Origin: Pictodentalium vernedei
Taxonomy: Eukaryota > Mollusca > Scaphopoda > Dentaliida > Dentaliidae
Length of the DNA: 64,000 bases
Direction of reading: 5' to 3'
Assembly (NCBI GenBank): GCA_031216915.1
Contig: CM062297.1
Coordinates: forward strand, 181,746,350-181,810,349
Part shown: piece after piece, positions 42,148 through 54,498 of the stretch
Layout: each line of letters begins with the position of its first letter
Numbering within the stretch: position 1 is the first letter of the stretch
Made by a program: the position numbers and the translations under genes
Notes under the pieces: generated by a model
Seen by the model: only the letters and a program-made list of their open reading frames with translations
Told to the model about the DNA's origin: nothing
Databases searched by the model: none

Positions 42148-43266
42148 TGTCAAGGTGACAGCTGAAAGTTGCGATTTTTTTTTGTTTAAAAGTGTATATA
42201 TTTTCGATAATCTTCCTCACTGGGCTAAATATCAAGCGTAAAGATAGGTATATGACGGACCCTGAAAACCGATTTGTCACTTAAACAGACCAGCAATAGT
42301 TCATGCGCTGCTAATTAAGCGTGGAATTCTACGTCCATTATCTGGCGAACCCATTTAGGAGCCATCTGATAACTGATCAAAGAAGTAAGAGAGACCAGTG
42401 TTCTCCTTCAGTCATTATCTGTGTAATTATGACCAGTTAATAGGTAATGGTTGTAAAAACAGTACTTTGTACATGTTCTGGACACACACCCATATTATGC
42501 ATCTAGCCTGTCACCGAATGTCAGGATATACCAAAATGCGAGTCTTTCAAAGGAACTCTAAAGCGAATATTAAATTAAGATAGATCTAAGCGGCCAAGTT
42601 CAAGAGAAGCAATTAAACTGAGAATTAATGTTCTGACTGTCGAAATAAAAATCGGGGGATTTCTCTAAAATTTCATTCCAGTCTGAAGGCGTGTAAGGCT
42701 GTGGGTCACAGAAGAGGAGATGGGGGATGTCCCATGCTATAGGTTAGAGGAGGTGCTGCATCGGTGCGAAAGTATAGGTACGTTGTAATATTTAGAACAG
42801 GAGCAGTCTTGGGCCAAGTCGATGGCCATATCTGAGTTTAGGATCAGAAATAGGAAGTACGAGCTCAGGGAGCTATTGGTATTTAGGAAGACGGCATACC
42901 TGTTGTAGAAGGCAAGCTATACGTAGGCGGAATAGGCTTTGCCTGTATGAACATCATTCTGGGATAAATGGAGGGGGCGTTTAACCCTATTGGTGGCGAC
43001 TGCTTGAGTGAAAAAGCGTCCAGTAAAGTGACAATAAGCTAGTGGCCGTACGGCGGCAGTGTAAGAGTGACATTTCGCCACTCGTTCGAAGAAAAGTCAT
43101 TGACCCCTTCAGGATAAGAACCACCCCAACAAAAACGAAACGGGCGGGTTCGTCACGGTGGGGCTTACGTTCACGCACGGATTCAGGTGGCACTCCTTGA
43201 GTTTTGGTTGAATATACATGGCGTGAATCTATTTCCCCCAGCAACGACAAAGCCCGGTTTCCGACA
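42148..43266 (+). repeat. 3' LTR with about 280-bp insertion
   Basis: Matches the 5' LTR, but about 42370-42650 is extra sequence that interrupts the match shortly before CGGGGGATTTCTC. The origin of the insert is unrecognised; it lacks obvious repeats at its ends. Confidence 0.85.
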
Positions 43267-43584
43267 CCTAGCTTGCACTTGGTCTAGGCATTGTATAGAC
43301 TGATACAGGCTAAGATGAATGGGATGATCTGATTATGTCTATTAAAGATTTGGCCAAGGACAGATGTCAAGACAGAATCAGGGGTAGCTACTAAGCTTGT
43401 AGTAGTGCTACAAATCAGTAATGGCGAGACATACTAGCACAGGCCAGAATAGTGGTAGCCAGTGGCAAAGGTACAAGGCAGTAATGGCACAAGACTGCAA
43501 GGGTGATGGAAGACTATAGTATTGGTTAATACAATAGTATTGGGTCACACGACAGACGGTGGTGACTATGAACACGTCACCAGT

Positions 43585-44000
43585 GGGGGGGGGGGGGGGT
43601 GGCTTGCAGCTGTGGAGGGTATGGGGTGTCCTAGAACCCAGGAGCCGAATAGGTTTAGGAATCACAACTATCTTCTGGTAAGTATCCTGCAAAAAGTATT
43701 CTCCAAAAGGCATCCTCCAAAGGTATCCTCAAACAGTACATCACTATATCATAGGTATCCTCAAATATGCCTTTGTGCTGTATGTGTTGTGCGCACATTG
43801 TGGACTAGCACACAGGCACATATCAGCACATTCAGCATGTGCCTACGTACTACATGTGTTTTGTACACATTGTGAACTAGCATACAAACACATCTAGGGA
43901 AGGCCGGGGGGAGTCACACCATAGACAGACCAAGAAATGAAGAGAACAAGCTATAGAATAGGCCAGGATATGCAGAAGCAATGGATTCCGAAGGAATCCG
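43585..44000. other. Non-coding, G-run and short-repeat array
   Basis: A G-run lies at 43585-43599. The units GTATCCTCAAA and GCACATNNNAGCACA repeat imperfectly; both are shared with 38390-38670 on the other side of the gypsy-like element. Confidence 0.5.
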
Positions 44001-44009
44001 AAGTAGTAA

Positions 44010-44345
44010 AACAATTGTCGGGTCTGTTTGGGTAATTAGATTTATTCTTATACAAGGGAACGCTCCTTATAGCACTACATGCTACTCTTATAAGCCCAAA
44101 TGGAGCTTCGCCAAGGCCGTTTTGGTGATTTTAGACAGTTTGTGGTGAGTTGGAGTGATTATCGGGTCTATGTGGGTAATTAGATTTACTCTTATACAAA
44201 GGAACGTGACCTATTGCTGTACACAATGCGGATTCTGAGGGAACCAGCACCAAAAAAGTGATTTGGTGTGTTTTTTGTGATTTGGGGTGATTGTCGGATC
44301 TATTTGGGTAATTAAATACCTTCCTATTAAATCGAGCACACCCTC
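44010..44345. repeat. Tandem repeat, three units of about 140 bp
   Basis: Units starting near 44017, 44160 and 44292 share TCGGGTCTRTKTGGGTAATT, AGATTTAYTCTTATACAA and GGAACG. The third is more diverged. Confidence 0.75.
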
Positions 44346-47018
44346 CGAACATACCCCTGTCCTATAAAAGGGTTTTGGATCACATAGCAAGCACGCGCCG
44401 CCATCGGAACCAAGATGGAGGCCTCTGGTACAAAAAATGGACGAAGGAAACACGTGTCACCCTACCAACACGCGCTATGCATGCGCACTGACATCATGTA
44501 TCACTATGGTAATGACGTCACAACATGGCTACTCACGCAGGATACTATGACAGCCGAACATGGCGCCACTGGGTAACGCGCCATGACATCACTTTCGAGG
44601 TCCCCAACCGAGCCCCCCGGCGTGAAAGGCACATTACATACTACTGAGATACACATACGCTTTGCCCTCAAGATGGTTGGTCTCTGTTATGTGGTTGCTC
44701 TGGAACGATCGCCCCTCCCCATTTTGAAATGCTTCGTATGTCCCTGCACATTGCCATTCACTGAACAGACTCGTGCGCAAGCAAATGATCTTAAGTGCTC
44801 CAGCAAGCACCCAATGAGAGAGTCCCACAGTAAATCATATACTGTTCCAAAATACCCTGGGTTGTTAGGGTAATATCTTAGTTTATTACGCCAGCCGGAT
44901 AGGTTAACCAAAGAACTTAAGAATACACAGACAATAATGATTAACAGTGACCCCATATTAGTTCAATATACCGACACATTTCGGTATATTAATTGTCACT
45001 GTCCGCCATTTTGCTTTTATCGCAAAAATCACAGTATGAATTCGGCTAATTGTTGCTTTAGAAAGATTGTTTTCGGTTCAAAGCATCGCAAAGCAGGCAG
45101 AATTATAAATACGACCACAAATGTCGATGGCAATAAATCATAATTTTCTTGCCAATCAATGAGATGTTAGATTACTCCCATTGCGCTGCATCGCGTTAAC
45201 AAACGTTAACGTTTGTAAACAAATAAAAGCGGATAGGAAAATTTAACAAAAACATGAAACAGTTTACAAACATAACTGATGATGAAATTACGGAGAAAGA
45301 AGGCTGACATAATAAATATGTTACGGAACATTTAGTTGTCGGATACGGAGTCACATAAGGCTGAGGCCCAGTTAATATTGTTCTCACATTGCCTTATGTT
45401 ACACTGTATCCTCCAACTAAAAGTCCCGTAACTTATAATACCAAGATATTTTGTAACAACACCATGACTTTATAAAAGGGTGCACGCAGAACCAACCCTT
45501 TAGAAGATTTCACCGGCTTGGCACCCCTCAATAATTTGGATTGTCTCTCAAGTAGGGCCGGCAAACGTTTGAGATTCGATTCGATTTCGAATCATGTCAC
45601 TGATTCGATTCGATTCGAAACCATCTCGATTATTCGAAAAAATTGAATTTTGGAGAGATTTGGATTTCATACTATTCTTTATTTTCGACTTTCTGAAGAT
45701 ACCAACTCACCCTGCAAAGTTCTGATGAATGAGATTGAACGTATTCAGTCTAACTAGGAAGCACAAATTCAATTGTGAAATTCATAAAAGCGACAGTGGA
45801 GATTGCGTTACGGCTCCTTTGCTCAATATATCGTACGTTAAATGCACCAAGGGGCCACTGCAATGCTTTAGCATTGCAGGTGCCGTCATGTTGCACTCAA
45901 AGGACGACGCGTGGCTTTTTCTCCGACCACTTTTGTGATACCTGTCAATTTTCTAAAAGTTTAGTATGCCAATTGATAATGGTTTCATACGGTGATATAC
46001 AGTACCAGTTGGCCGTAGAGTCGCAACAATGAAAAAGTGGATTCGATTCGAGATTCGGCTCGGGTTCGAACCTTTTGCTTGATTCGAATCGAGATTCGAT
46101 TCGAGAGAAACATCGTAATTCTCCTGGCCCTGTACCCTCAAAGCCCCCTCCTGAGCCAACCCCACAAAGCAGTGGTGGCACCCGGGGTGGGGGTACCTGC
46201 ACCCAGATGAGGAGGTGTAGCTCTCCTCCCCTTCCCGCCGGGAAAACTACCCCCTGCACCGTGGCTTGTCGAGAAATACCCCTGCCCCCTGCCGGGGAGC
46301 ACAAACCCCGCTGTCGTGGAAATCCTGGCGCCACCACTACCACCCACCTCACCTCACAGATAAATTTTATAGACCCGCCCCTGAGTTCTTTCGCAAAAAG
46401 GTATTCCCATCGGGAAAGTTGCAGTCACAAGTCAGTAGAGTATTTTCTGGTTCAATATCGTGGCTTAAAAGGTCACATTTTCAACATGCAATACCCTCCC
46501 AGTAACGTGATAATTGGGTGTGCATGCTGACGTCCACGGAGACTGTTGTCGTTTGTTCTCTATTCCTCGATCCTTGGTTTTGATAACCCAGTAACAAATT
46601 GTAAATGGAAGTTCGTCTGCCAACCGTGGACACCGACATCTAAAATAAACAACAATCACATATCCTATATTTTAAAAAAGTTATCTCAGTTTACCGGAGA
46701 TATTACTTTTGAACGAAATGTTCTAGAAATGCCTGACATTGGCGCCATGAAATGGTTCCTATCATCAACGAGAGGTTCTCTATATCAATACGACTCCTGT
46801 TTTTAGAAATCTAACAAATTAACATTAATTAAATATGAATGTACTGTTTTAACCCGCATTGATAACATTTATCTATTTTACACAATATTCATATAATATT
46901 CGAGTTCTTGGTCTCGTTCCCAGCCTTATACCTCATATGTTTTCTTGTCCTTCAAAAACGTGAATTTCAGCATGTACACACTTGATCGAAATATACTGAC
47001 AAATAGATAAAAACCTTC
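44346..47018. other. Non-coding, small inverted repeats
   Basis: No supportable gene. Noted: an inverted pair at 44943-45002 (ACAGTGAC and ATATACCGA arms), another at 45325-45410, and ATTCGATTCGA-rich patches at 45565-45640 and 46040-46110, which recur at 49660-49720 and 50690-50760. Confidence 0.4.
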
Positions 47019-47245
47019 AACCCTTTACCTAACTCAGCTTGAAAACAGCGCTTGCTAAACAATTTACTGAATAGCTAAAATGTTCTAATATTTTCCTTCG
47101 AAACGAAGCGTATGCCCCTCATTGGAACGAGCTCGATGAGCTCGTTCCAATGAGGGGCATAAGATCTGTTTTGGAGGCAAAAATTAAAAAAAAATTAATG
47201 GCGAATTTTGTGTATAGTGTTGATAGGATATTTCCGTTACGTTAG
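47019..47245. repeat. Hairpin MITE family, copy d
   Basis: Left end CAACCCTTTACCTAACTC; perfect inner palindrome CCCCTCATTGGAACGAGCTC with its mirror at 47114-47160; right end GTTACGTTAGGGA. Confidence 0.8.
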
Positions 47246-47610
47246 GGATTTATTTATTTATTGCGATTTAATGACACTGCCGACAGCCAGGGTTACCTCG
47301 TGTCTGATAGTTTTACTGGTGAGGGAAGCCGGAGTATCCAGAGAGAACCACGGAGCAACGGCGAGCAACTGCCAGACTCCTCAACGTTCTAACTTCACAT
47401 AAGCAGGGTTAGCATTGGTTGAAGACAAGTGCACCATCGACGTGCAGTACGCCTTAGTATACAGCGACACCGTTCCCGCGCGTGGGCAATCGGCATTAAG
47501 TGCTTTGTCTAAGGACACAAAGCAGTTATCCCTGGCGGGGATAGAAACGTGGGCCTTTCGGTTTGAAGTCCAATTCTGTAACCACTGAGCCACAGCGCAA
47601 CCAGTTACGT
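47246..47610 (-). mobile_element. tRNA-headed SINE, copy 1
   Basis: On the minus strand the head reads GCGCTGTGGCTCAGTGGTTA (box A-like) and a later GTTTCTATCCCC (box B-like). The shared body follows with AAAGCACTTAATGCCGATTG, CACGTCGATGGTGCACTTGT, AACCCTGCTTATGTG and CTCCGTGGTTCTCTCTGGAT, ending in a TAAATAAATAAAT tail at its 3' end (plus-strand 47250-47262). Confidence 0.75.
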
Positions 47611-47669
47611 CAGGTAAGGTGTGAAACCTTTAACCAGGGGCGGATGATAAGCAACACTGGTAACGACCC

Positions 47670-47985
47670 ACTCAAAAGTTTAAGAAGCCACCCCGAAGTG
47701 GCAGAATCAAGGACACGTGGGAACACGGTGGCGCATTGATTAGAACCTTGAACTTTAAAACGAAAGGTCGTCGGGTGGATCCTGACCCGCGTTATTTACA
47801 CTGTGTCATTGGGCAGGACACCAAATCCTGAATGTCCACGCCGTGTATTCAGGGACTTGGTTATAGGTTTCCGATTGGGGGGGGGGGGGGGTGGTAGGGT
47901 AGTGAATTTCCAACTAGGGGATGGACCGAAAGGGGGGAAACCCCCTCCCGGTCCCTCCCCCTAGTTAGAAATTAACTACCGTGAA
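47670..47985. repeat. tRNA-like SINE head and G-run inverted repeat
   Basis: 47715-47840 resembles another SINE head and proximal body (GTGGCGCATTGATTAGAACC, then TGTGTCATTGGGCAGGACAC). A G-run occurs at 47877-47891. At 47905-47985 an inverted repeat pairs TTTCCAACTAGGGGATGGACCG with CGGTCCCTCCCCCTAGTTAGAAA. Confidence 0.5.
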
Positions 47986-47989
47986 AGAT

Positions 47990-48589
47990 TTTGAAAATGA
48001 AGCCATGAAAGGAGGCATAAAACTGATCTAGTAACTGAAATGCCAACACATTTATGATAGTATTATCAGGTTATTATTATTTTGCATTCTTCTGGGAAAT
48101 AGATATGTGCTAAACAAATGTTCAAGCTAAGAACTTTGGGCAATTCACGCTGTCCTAATATTAAATCAGATCTTATGCAGGAACGATCAGTTTTCGATGT
48201 TTCATCGTTTTGTAACTGTGAATGATGGAATTAACTCAGGGTAATGATTTTACATGATGTGATTTTCTTGAAGTGCCTTTCGAGGATTTTTTTATTACGA
48301 TAAGTAAACGTACTATAGAAATCTCGTAGCTTTTGACATCATGCATACTTATGAAACTCGATATCGCGTACACTGTAATTTTAAATGGTAACAGTTAGAA
48401 TTTTTGCTGATTTGAAACCGAGTTGAAATTTTGGGAAGTAAAGGTGACATCAGCATCGCCAAAGAAGCTCTAAAACTTCCAACTACTCATGACTTTGCCC
48501 TCCGAATTTCTAACTATAGGAAATTTTGGACAGGATTGGGGGGGGGGGGGGGGTGACACACACCCCCACCCCCATCTGTCGCCAGGTCC
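47990..48589. other. Non-coding, G-run at 48538-48553
   Basis: No gene recognised. Confidence 0.4.
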
Positions 48590-48767
48590 CTGCGTACTTA
48601 GGCGTACTGCATGTTGATGGTGCCTTTACCTTCAACCTCTGCTAACTCTGTGTGTGTCTGGTTAGTATGTTGGTTCTCTCTAAGTACTCCTTTCTCCAAT
48701 TGCAAAACTGCCCGACCGTCGGCATAAACTGACCCTGGCTGTCGTAAGTGCCGTTAAACCCCAATAA

Positions 48768-48838
<71 letters not shown>
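48590..48838 (+). mobile_element. SINE 3' part with (AAAT)n tail
   Basis: Contains GGCGTACTGCATGTTGATGG, TTCAACCTCTGCTAACTC and CTCTCTAAGTACTCC of the shared SINE body, then CCCTGGCTGTCGTAAGTGCC GTTAAACC and about 17 AAAT units (48769-48838). The head is lost. Confidence 0.65.
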
Positions 48839-51333
48839 ACCTACCACGACCTGAGTATGACACATTGGATAACTAAACAATTCCATTACAAATTGCTAAA
48901 ATTGAAAAATAATAAAAATTTAAAATGGTGATTTTTTCTTGTATGGCACTGACAGGATATGTCATTACGTTCGGTAAACGGTTAACATTTTATTCATGGC
49001 ATCTTGGTAAGCAAGACTAGTCAAGAATTTTTGCCTCATACATCAATGTACAGACCCATTTATGGTGCTCAAAAGTGCCAGAAACAGGACTATACGGACA
49101 GGGAAACACGTGACCCCTCCACTTTTCCACAGATGTGACAAATGATGACACAACGAGTTTAAAAATTTTAGAGCAGTCAAATCTGTCAATGTACAGGCAT
49201 TTCTGTATTTAGTATCCGAACATGTAAAACAAGGATTACGCATCGCCGATGCGGTGTCGAGTTTTTTTGCGCACCTTTTAGGCTTGTCATTATAAGAAAA
49301 TCAAATCGATTGATATTTGTTCAAGTTATCGTGCTAAAGAGCTGAAAACAGGCAAAAAATAACTAATTAAGGGCCATAACTCTGCTCAGTATGACCGAAC
49401 CATACCAGTTTTCGAACTGATTCAAAACATTGTTTTAAAAGTCCCACATACCAAATATTAACCAAATTCATTGATATATGTTCAAGTTATCGCGCTAACT
49501 CGCCAGCACACCGACTTCATCAAACTATAGGTAGACTTTTGGACTCGACCAAAAATTAGTTGCATTTAGCCAAATAATTCCACCTTCGACCAATTTGGTC
49601 TACTTCAACAATCTCCTAATCCGAAGGGCTGGGAGTAGGTCCCTGCGAATCTCAAATTTCGAATCGAATCATACAGAAAATTTTGAATCGTCAAATCGAT
49701 TCCCGAAATTGAATCGCACCTCTCTGAAGGTTGCAGATATATACACAGAACGTCACGATATATGAATGCGTTCGTGAATGCAAGCACGAGTGCAAGCGCG
49801 GAAGGATAGAACGATGGCATGAGTACCGCGATGGCATGAGTGCCGTGTTGACAAACGCATTCATGCGTCGTGGCGTTCTGTGTTTATTTCACACCTCGAT
49901 GACAAAGAATTGATTAATTTAAAAATCCAAACATCACACAACGAAATTTTCAAACTTTAAAACGCTTTATTTTTCCAACTGACATTCGATTTATCGGCTG
50001 TCACCACATTCGAATTGATCTGGTCAGAATGCGACGTTTTGATGAGCAGATTACGAAAATGAGCGGCGTTTAGTTTTTTTCATGGATCCATGACCTCACG
50101 TGGAAAAATAGTCCCTCAACGGAAATCCATATGGAACACGTGTTCCATACGGAATTGTAAATATGGAACTGGAGGAAAAATAACAGGTGTGAAATAATTC
50201 ACCTCATTACATCTGTAAATATTGTCGGTCTCTTCCCAACGGCGACACGTTTGTTTGGGCAAATGAACAGAAAAAGTAGGATATTTCAAAACGGAGTCAA
50301 AAGTAGTTTCAATTGTGGAATCCCCCCCGAACGCTTCTTCTATCATAAGACCTCCTATACAGGAGACCAGGCCTGAAAATAAGCCGTCTGACATTTGCAG
50401 AATGAGATCCCCAAAGGGTGAATTTGATGATGCTATCCCATACAGTAGGCCAATTTGTCCTCTGGATACCTCTTTTTGTTTAGTTTTGAGACCCTGATTC
50501 AGAGTAAGGTTCACAGAGGGTAAATTTAATAATGCTACCCTGCTATGCAGGGTAGCATTACTAAATTCACCCTCTGGGAACCTCATTTTGCAGATGACAG
50601 TCTGCTTATTTTCTGGCTTGCAGGAGACCTGATAACAACAGAAGAAGAGTTCAAGAGAAGACAGGATTTTGAGAACATCTCTAAGATTCGAATATTTCTG
50701 AATCAGCGCGGCTCAAATCAAATCGAATCAGCGGGATAATTTCAAATCGAATCAGCACAAATTTCGAAGCTTCGCAGGACCCTAACTGGGAGGTGGTAGA
50801 AATTTCTGCAACAGGTGTCTTCGAGCACTTGTATTTCTGAGGTTATTTGTGATCTAGTTTGCTCTTCTTTGTCATTTTTGCAAACTCAAAGAAAGCTTAT
50901 TAATTCCGACCGTCTGTCACCCAACCGCAAGTCGTTCCATTGCATCAATAGGATGGTTCTGGCAGCAATATAAATTGATAATGAGATTGAGGGCGACAGA
51001 CAGTTGTCTGATCTTTTCGATGCGAAATATTTTTTATACAAATATGGCATTTCTGTGATTATTTCCCCCCGTACAATACATTCGTGGTGGCGCTTCCTTA
51101 ATGTTATGAATTGGCTTCGGGAAATACATGATGTCGATTCACAATGAACCTTAAATCGGCGGTATTACTGAAATATAGAAGTGGTAAGTGGAATTGCCAA
51201 TGTTTCACACCGTGAACGTCAAACGTCATGGGGTAGCGATCAAGTAGTACCAAAATTATTTGTATCCAAATTTTTCCTACAATATAGGTATAAAGCCTAA
51301 ATGTAGCTCATATGCTTTATTCCAATACTTCAC
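48839..51333. other. Non-coding; hairpin at 50511-50577
   Basis: No supportable gene. CAGAGGGTAAATTTAATAATGCTACCCTG is mirrored by CAGGGTAGCATTACTAAATTCACCCTCTG with a loop of a few bases. A diverged single arm recurs at about 50410-50440. Confidence 0.5.
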
Positions 51334-51339
51334 CGACTA

Positions 51340-51495
51340 TCTTGGAAAAAACATAGTATAAGACACCTCGTTGGAATGAGCTCATTCCAGTTAGGCGTCA
51401 TGTGTTTGTAAGACCAACAATTGAAAAAATAATAAATTTGAATAGCAATTTATGTGAAAAGCGCCGGATGGTTTTGGCAGTTACGTTTGGTATCT
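51340..51495. repeat. Hairpin MITE family, copy e (diverged)
   Basis: Centre ACCTCGTTGGAATGAGCTCATTCCAGTTAGGCGT; right flank GCCGGATGGTTTTGGCAGTTACGTTTGG matches the family end. Confidence 0.6.
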
Positions 51496-51533
51496 GTATC
51501 TATATATTGCACTTCGTAGAATCCCTTTGGCTT

Positions 51534-51785
51534 TTAACCCTTTACACTTAACATGAAAAGCAGACGACACTTGCAAAAAAAATTCTTGAATAACTAATTT
51601 TTTCATTTTTTTGTCTCAAAAACATAAGTTATGGCCCTCATTAGAACGAGCTCGACGAGCTCGTTCCAACGGGGTTCATAACCTATGTTTTTGAGACAAA
51701 AAATGAAAAAAATAATGAACATTAATTGGTGATTGTTGAGAATAGCACTGGCTGGTTTTGGACGTTACGTTGGGTAAAGGGTTAA
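51534..51785. repeat. Hairpin MITE family, copy f (full length)
   Basis: TTAACCCTTTACACTTAACA to TTGGGTAAAGGGTTAA with TTAA at both tips. The central palindrome with TTTTTTGTCTCAAAAACATA arms spans about 51603-51708. This is a good reference copy. Confidence 0.85.
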
Positions 51786-52044
51786 ACGACGTGTTAGGGA
51801 GAGCGTTATGATGGATCTTGTCCTCTTGCAGCTTTGAACTGGGAGATTGCGGCTGAATTGATTTCCCAGTCACTGAGTGTATCCCAATCGATGATAGTTT
51901 TATGAAGAAGGAATGTTTGCACTGCTAGGTTTTGCTCAAGGATGAGGCCAAGCGGGGTTGGGGAGATAAAATTATGCAACACCATAAAGATAGAGATAAT
52001 ACTCTGCCCGTAGTTGTCGGCTTGGTGGGGGGGGGGGGGGGGGG

Positions 52045-52430
52045 GGGGGCAGTGGTGTCGCGGTAACCGGTTCTCGTCAGATCACCGAAGTTAAGCAACG
52101 TCGAGCGCGTTTAGTAGTTGGATGGGTGACCATTTCAGCGACTGATTCGCACTCTCGCGTTGTGTCCTTGGGCAAGGCACTTAATCCCGATTGCCTACAC
52201 AGGGTACTAAGGCGTACTGCACGTCGATGGTGCGCATGTCTTCAACCAATCTAACCCTGCCTGTGCCGCGGTGCAGAGTTCAGAGTTACGATGTTAGAGA
52301 GCTGACAGCTGCTCGTCGTTGCTCGGTGGTTCTCTCCGGGTACTCCGGCTTCCTCCACCCGTAAAAACTGTCACCGACATGATATGACCCTTGCTGTTAA
52401 TGTGTCGTTAAACCTTAATAAAAAAAGTTG
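52045..52430 (+). mobile_element. 5S-rRNA-headed SINE, copy 3
   Basis: Preceded by a 23-base G-run (52027-52049). Head: GGTTCTCGTCAGATCACCGA, AGTTAAGCAACGTCGAGC, TTTAGTAGTTGGATGGGTGA. Shared body through CTTGGGCAAGGCACTTAATC, CACGTCGATGGTGCGCATGT, CCCTGCCTGTGCCGCGGTGC, CTCGGTGGTTCTCTCCGGGT. Ends GTTAAACCTTAATAAAAAAAG. The best 5S-like head in the window. Confidence 0.85.
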
Positions 52431-53632
52431 TCGGCTTTCTTTACCTAACTTTTCATTTTGATATAGATATCGCGATATTTTGCGTTTCATTTTGACTCTC
52501 TCCTCTAAAATCAGTTGAATTAACAATTAACTCAAATCAACTGGGCTCTGAGTGAATTTGACTGCCAGTCAGTTGGAAGGAGTAGGTAGTGACTGAACAC
52601 CTGTCAGTCTATAGTCTTTGTGTAACCTGGCCATTGTATAAAGGAAACGGATCGATGAATTCGAAAAATCGGACCCGTCACATATTCGAGTTGGAATTTC
52701 GGAAATTTCAGCTGATTGGACAAATCGGAGAATTTGATAGAAAATTGGAAAATCGCTTTGACACTGCCGGTAACCGCAACCGATCGCCAACCACTGTCAG
52801 AAAAACTGCGATCACGGGTTGAGAATTCAAATCGACTGGTCGTAAAAGTCTGAAACGTTGAAACCATGAAGGAAATTGATTTCTTTGAATTTCCAACTAA
52901 TGGAATTTATACCTTCGAATTTTCAACTATTGCGAATTATGATGGTTATTTGGGATGAGACCCCCAACCCCACCACGCCCCTGTCGCTACGTGCCTGCCA
53001 ACGTATGGATTTGATTCTTCTTCTTGGGAGTATATGGTTTTCCAAAGTTTAGAAGAATTTGCTTTTATATCTTATTAACAGGGTGTAGCATTTTGTGGCG
53101 TTGAATCTCATGCCCCAATCCTTTGCCGAGTTTTCAGAGTTGCTCAGATCTTTCTGGAGCTCGGTAAAGTAATAAAATGCGAGATTCCAGTCTGTCAATT
53201 AGCAACCAATTGTTTTTTGTTTTTTTATCCCATAAATGGCCGTTTATTCGAACAATAAATGCCTTGGATAAATATTTGCTTTATTCAACTGGTTGGGTGA
53301 TAAATTTCCCCCGTATTAGAGACGGACTTGTTGACCTCTGACCTCTACCGCATTCGTGTAGTATAATTAATAGGTCAATTGTTGTTTTCTTTAAACCTTT
53401 TTGAAAGTATTACACATTGTCAGTAGAAAACACCACACACTGTTCATTTAATAAAGTATTTTTGCAAATTTAGCTCAAGTTTGTAAGGGAATTATTTTTA
53501 GACAGAAATGTATAACTGCGCCTTGTTTATTTTTGCCATTTTTGCTGGTCGATCGAACTGGACCAATGTGCTCCACGCTTCTCGTTGCGTTTTGTGGCGA
53601 GTAACAACACGATTTCGCACCGACAGCCCTGT
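52431..53632. other. Non-coding, nothing recognised
   Basis: No gene, RNA or clear repeat supported. Confidence 0.4.
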
Positions 53633-53729
53633 AAAAAATTTATTCTACTCGTAGAATTAAGAATGAAACCGACTCACCAGAGGCTCGTCGGTTTCATTCA
53701 TAATCCTATTCGTAGAATAAATTTTTACT
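53633..53729. repeat. Fold-back hairpin
   Basis: AAATTTATTCTACTCGTAGAAT and GAATGAAACCGAC are mirrored by GTCGGTTTCATTCATAAT and ATTCGTAGAATAAATTT. Arms of about 43 bp with few mismatches. Confidence 0.75.
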
Positions 53730-53979
53730 TGAAAACACTATACGTTTATTCTATATCGAACCGACCGATGAATATGTGTTGTTGACTGTGCTTTTAGCAA
53801 AATTCAGACAGAACACTGAAGTGTCGCCAAGTCCATAAAGTTCTCGGTAGGAGGGATGGGTGGGATCATCGGTAACTACTTGATGCGCTGCTCCGCTGAG
53901 ATACACTGTTGGGAAAAGTTCCCTGATTCATTGCTCCTGTCTTTTCTATTACCGTCTAGGCAGACATGGTTCGTCATCG

Positions 53980-54253
53980 CGGTGGCTCAGTGTTCAGAGC
54001 ATTGAACATTCACTCCGAGAGGTTCACGATCCGATCCTGATCAGTGGTAACTGCGTTGTGCCCTTGAGCAAGGCACTTAATCCCGAATGCCCATATGGGG
54101 GCACGGCGGCGCGTCGATGATGTACTTGAATTCAGCCAATGCTTACCCTGCTCGTGCGGAGTTAGTCCGTTGGGTACACCGGATTCTTCCACCCGTAAAA
54201 CTGTCCGTAGCGTGGTGACCATGGCAGTCAAAAGTGGTGTTAAAGCCAACAAA

Positions 54254-54320
<67 letters not shown>

Positions 54321-54322
54321 AC
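53980..54322 (+). mobile_element. tRNA-headed SINE, copy 2, with (AAAT)n tail
   Basis: Head: GCGGTGGCTCAGTGTTCAGA (box A-like) and GAGGTTCACGATCCGATCC (box B-like). Body: TTGAGCAAGGCACTTAATCC, CGTCGATGATGTACTTGAAT, CTTACCCTGCTCGTGCGGAG, GGGTACACCGGATTCTTCCA. It ends GTTAAAGCCAAC and about 17 AAAT units (54253-54320). Confidence 0.8.
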
Positions 54323-54498
54323 TAGTCACTGTCGTGCAGTTATGCATCGGTTCCGCCATTTCTCTTTGAGTGCACCCCCTCATCATCCCCACCTCTTCCA
54401 CATCCATCACGAACACTTTTGGTCAGCTCCCATGGATACAGTAAGTTTAAAAGGTCAGCACGGATACTCCAAAGGAAACTCCAAATTAATAGTTTACG

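Larger units (their letters stand above)
38715..43266 (+). mobile_element. Ty3/gypsy-like LTR retrotransposon, pol-deleted
   Basis: Direct LTRs at 38715-39566 and 42148-43266, both starting TGTCAAGGTGA and ending TTTCCGACA. Outside lies the perfect 5-bp duplication CCTAG (38710-38714 and 43267-43271). The interior (39567-42147) has a damaged gag with zinc knuckle, then about 900 bp without any recognisable protease, reverse transcriptase or integrase. A primer-binding-like TGGCGAGGCTTACACC follows the 5' LTR by two bases. Confidence 0.9.

Noticed and set aside
46075-46530. Proline-rich 151-codon open frame
   Set aside because: Compositional artefact of a GC-rich stretch; no motif and overlapping frames on both strands.
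48642-48886. Ile-Tyr-Leu-Phe repeat open frames
   Set aside because: They are the (AAAT)n SINE tail translated on the minus strand, not a membrane protein.
50116-50586. 156-codon open frame on the minus strand
   Set aside because: It spans a hairpin repeat and has no motif, promoter context or codon bias.
52045-52160. Functional 5S rRNA gene
   Set aside because: Only the inner promoter half of 5S is present, with many changes, and it is joined to a SINE body.
53980-54060. Functional tRNA gene
   Set aside because: Boxes A and B are recognisable, but cloverleaf arms do not pair properly and the SINE body follows directly.
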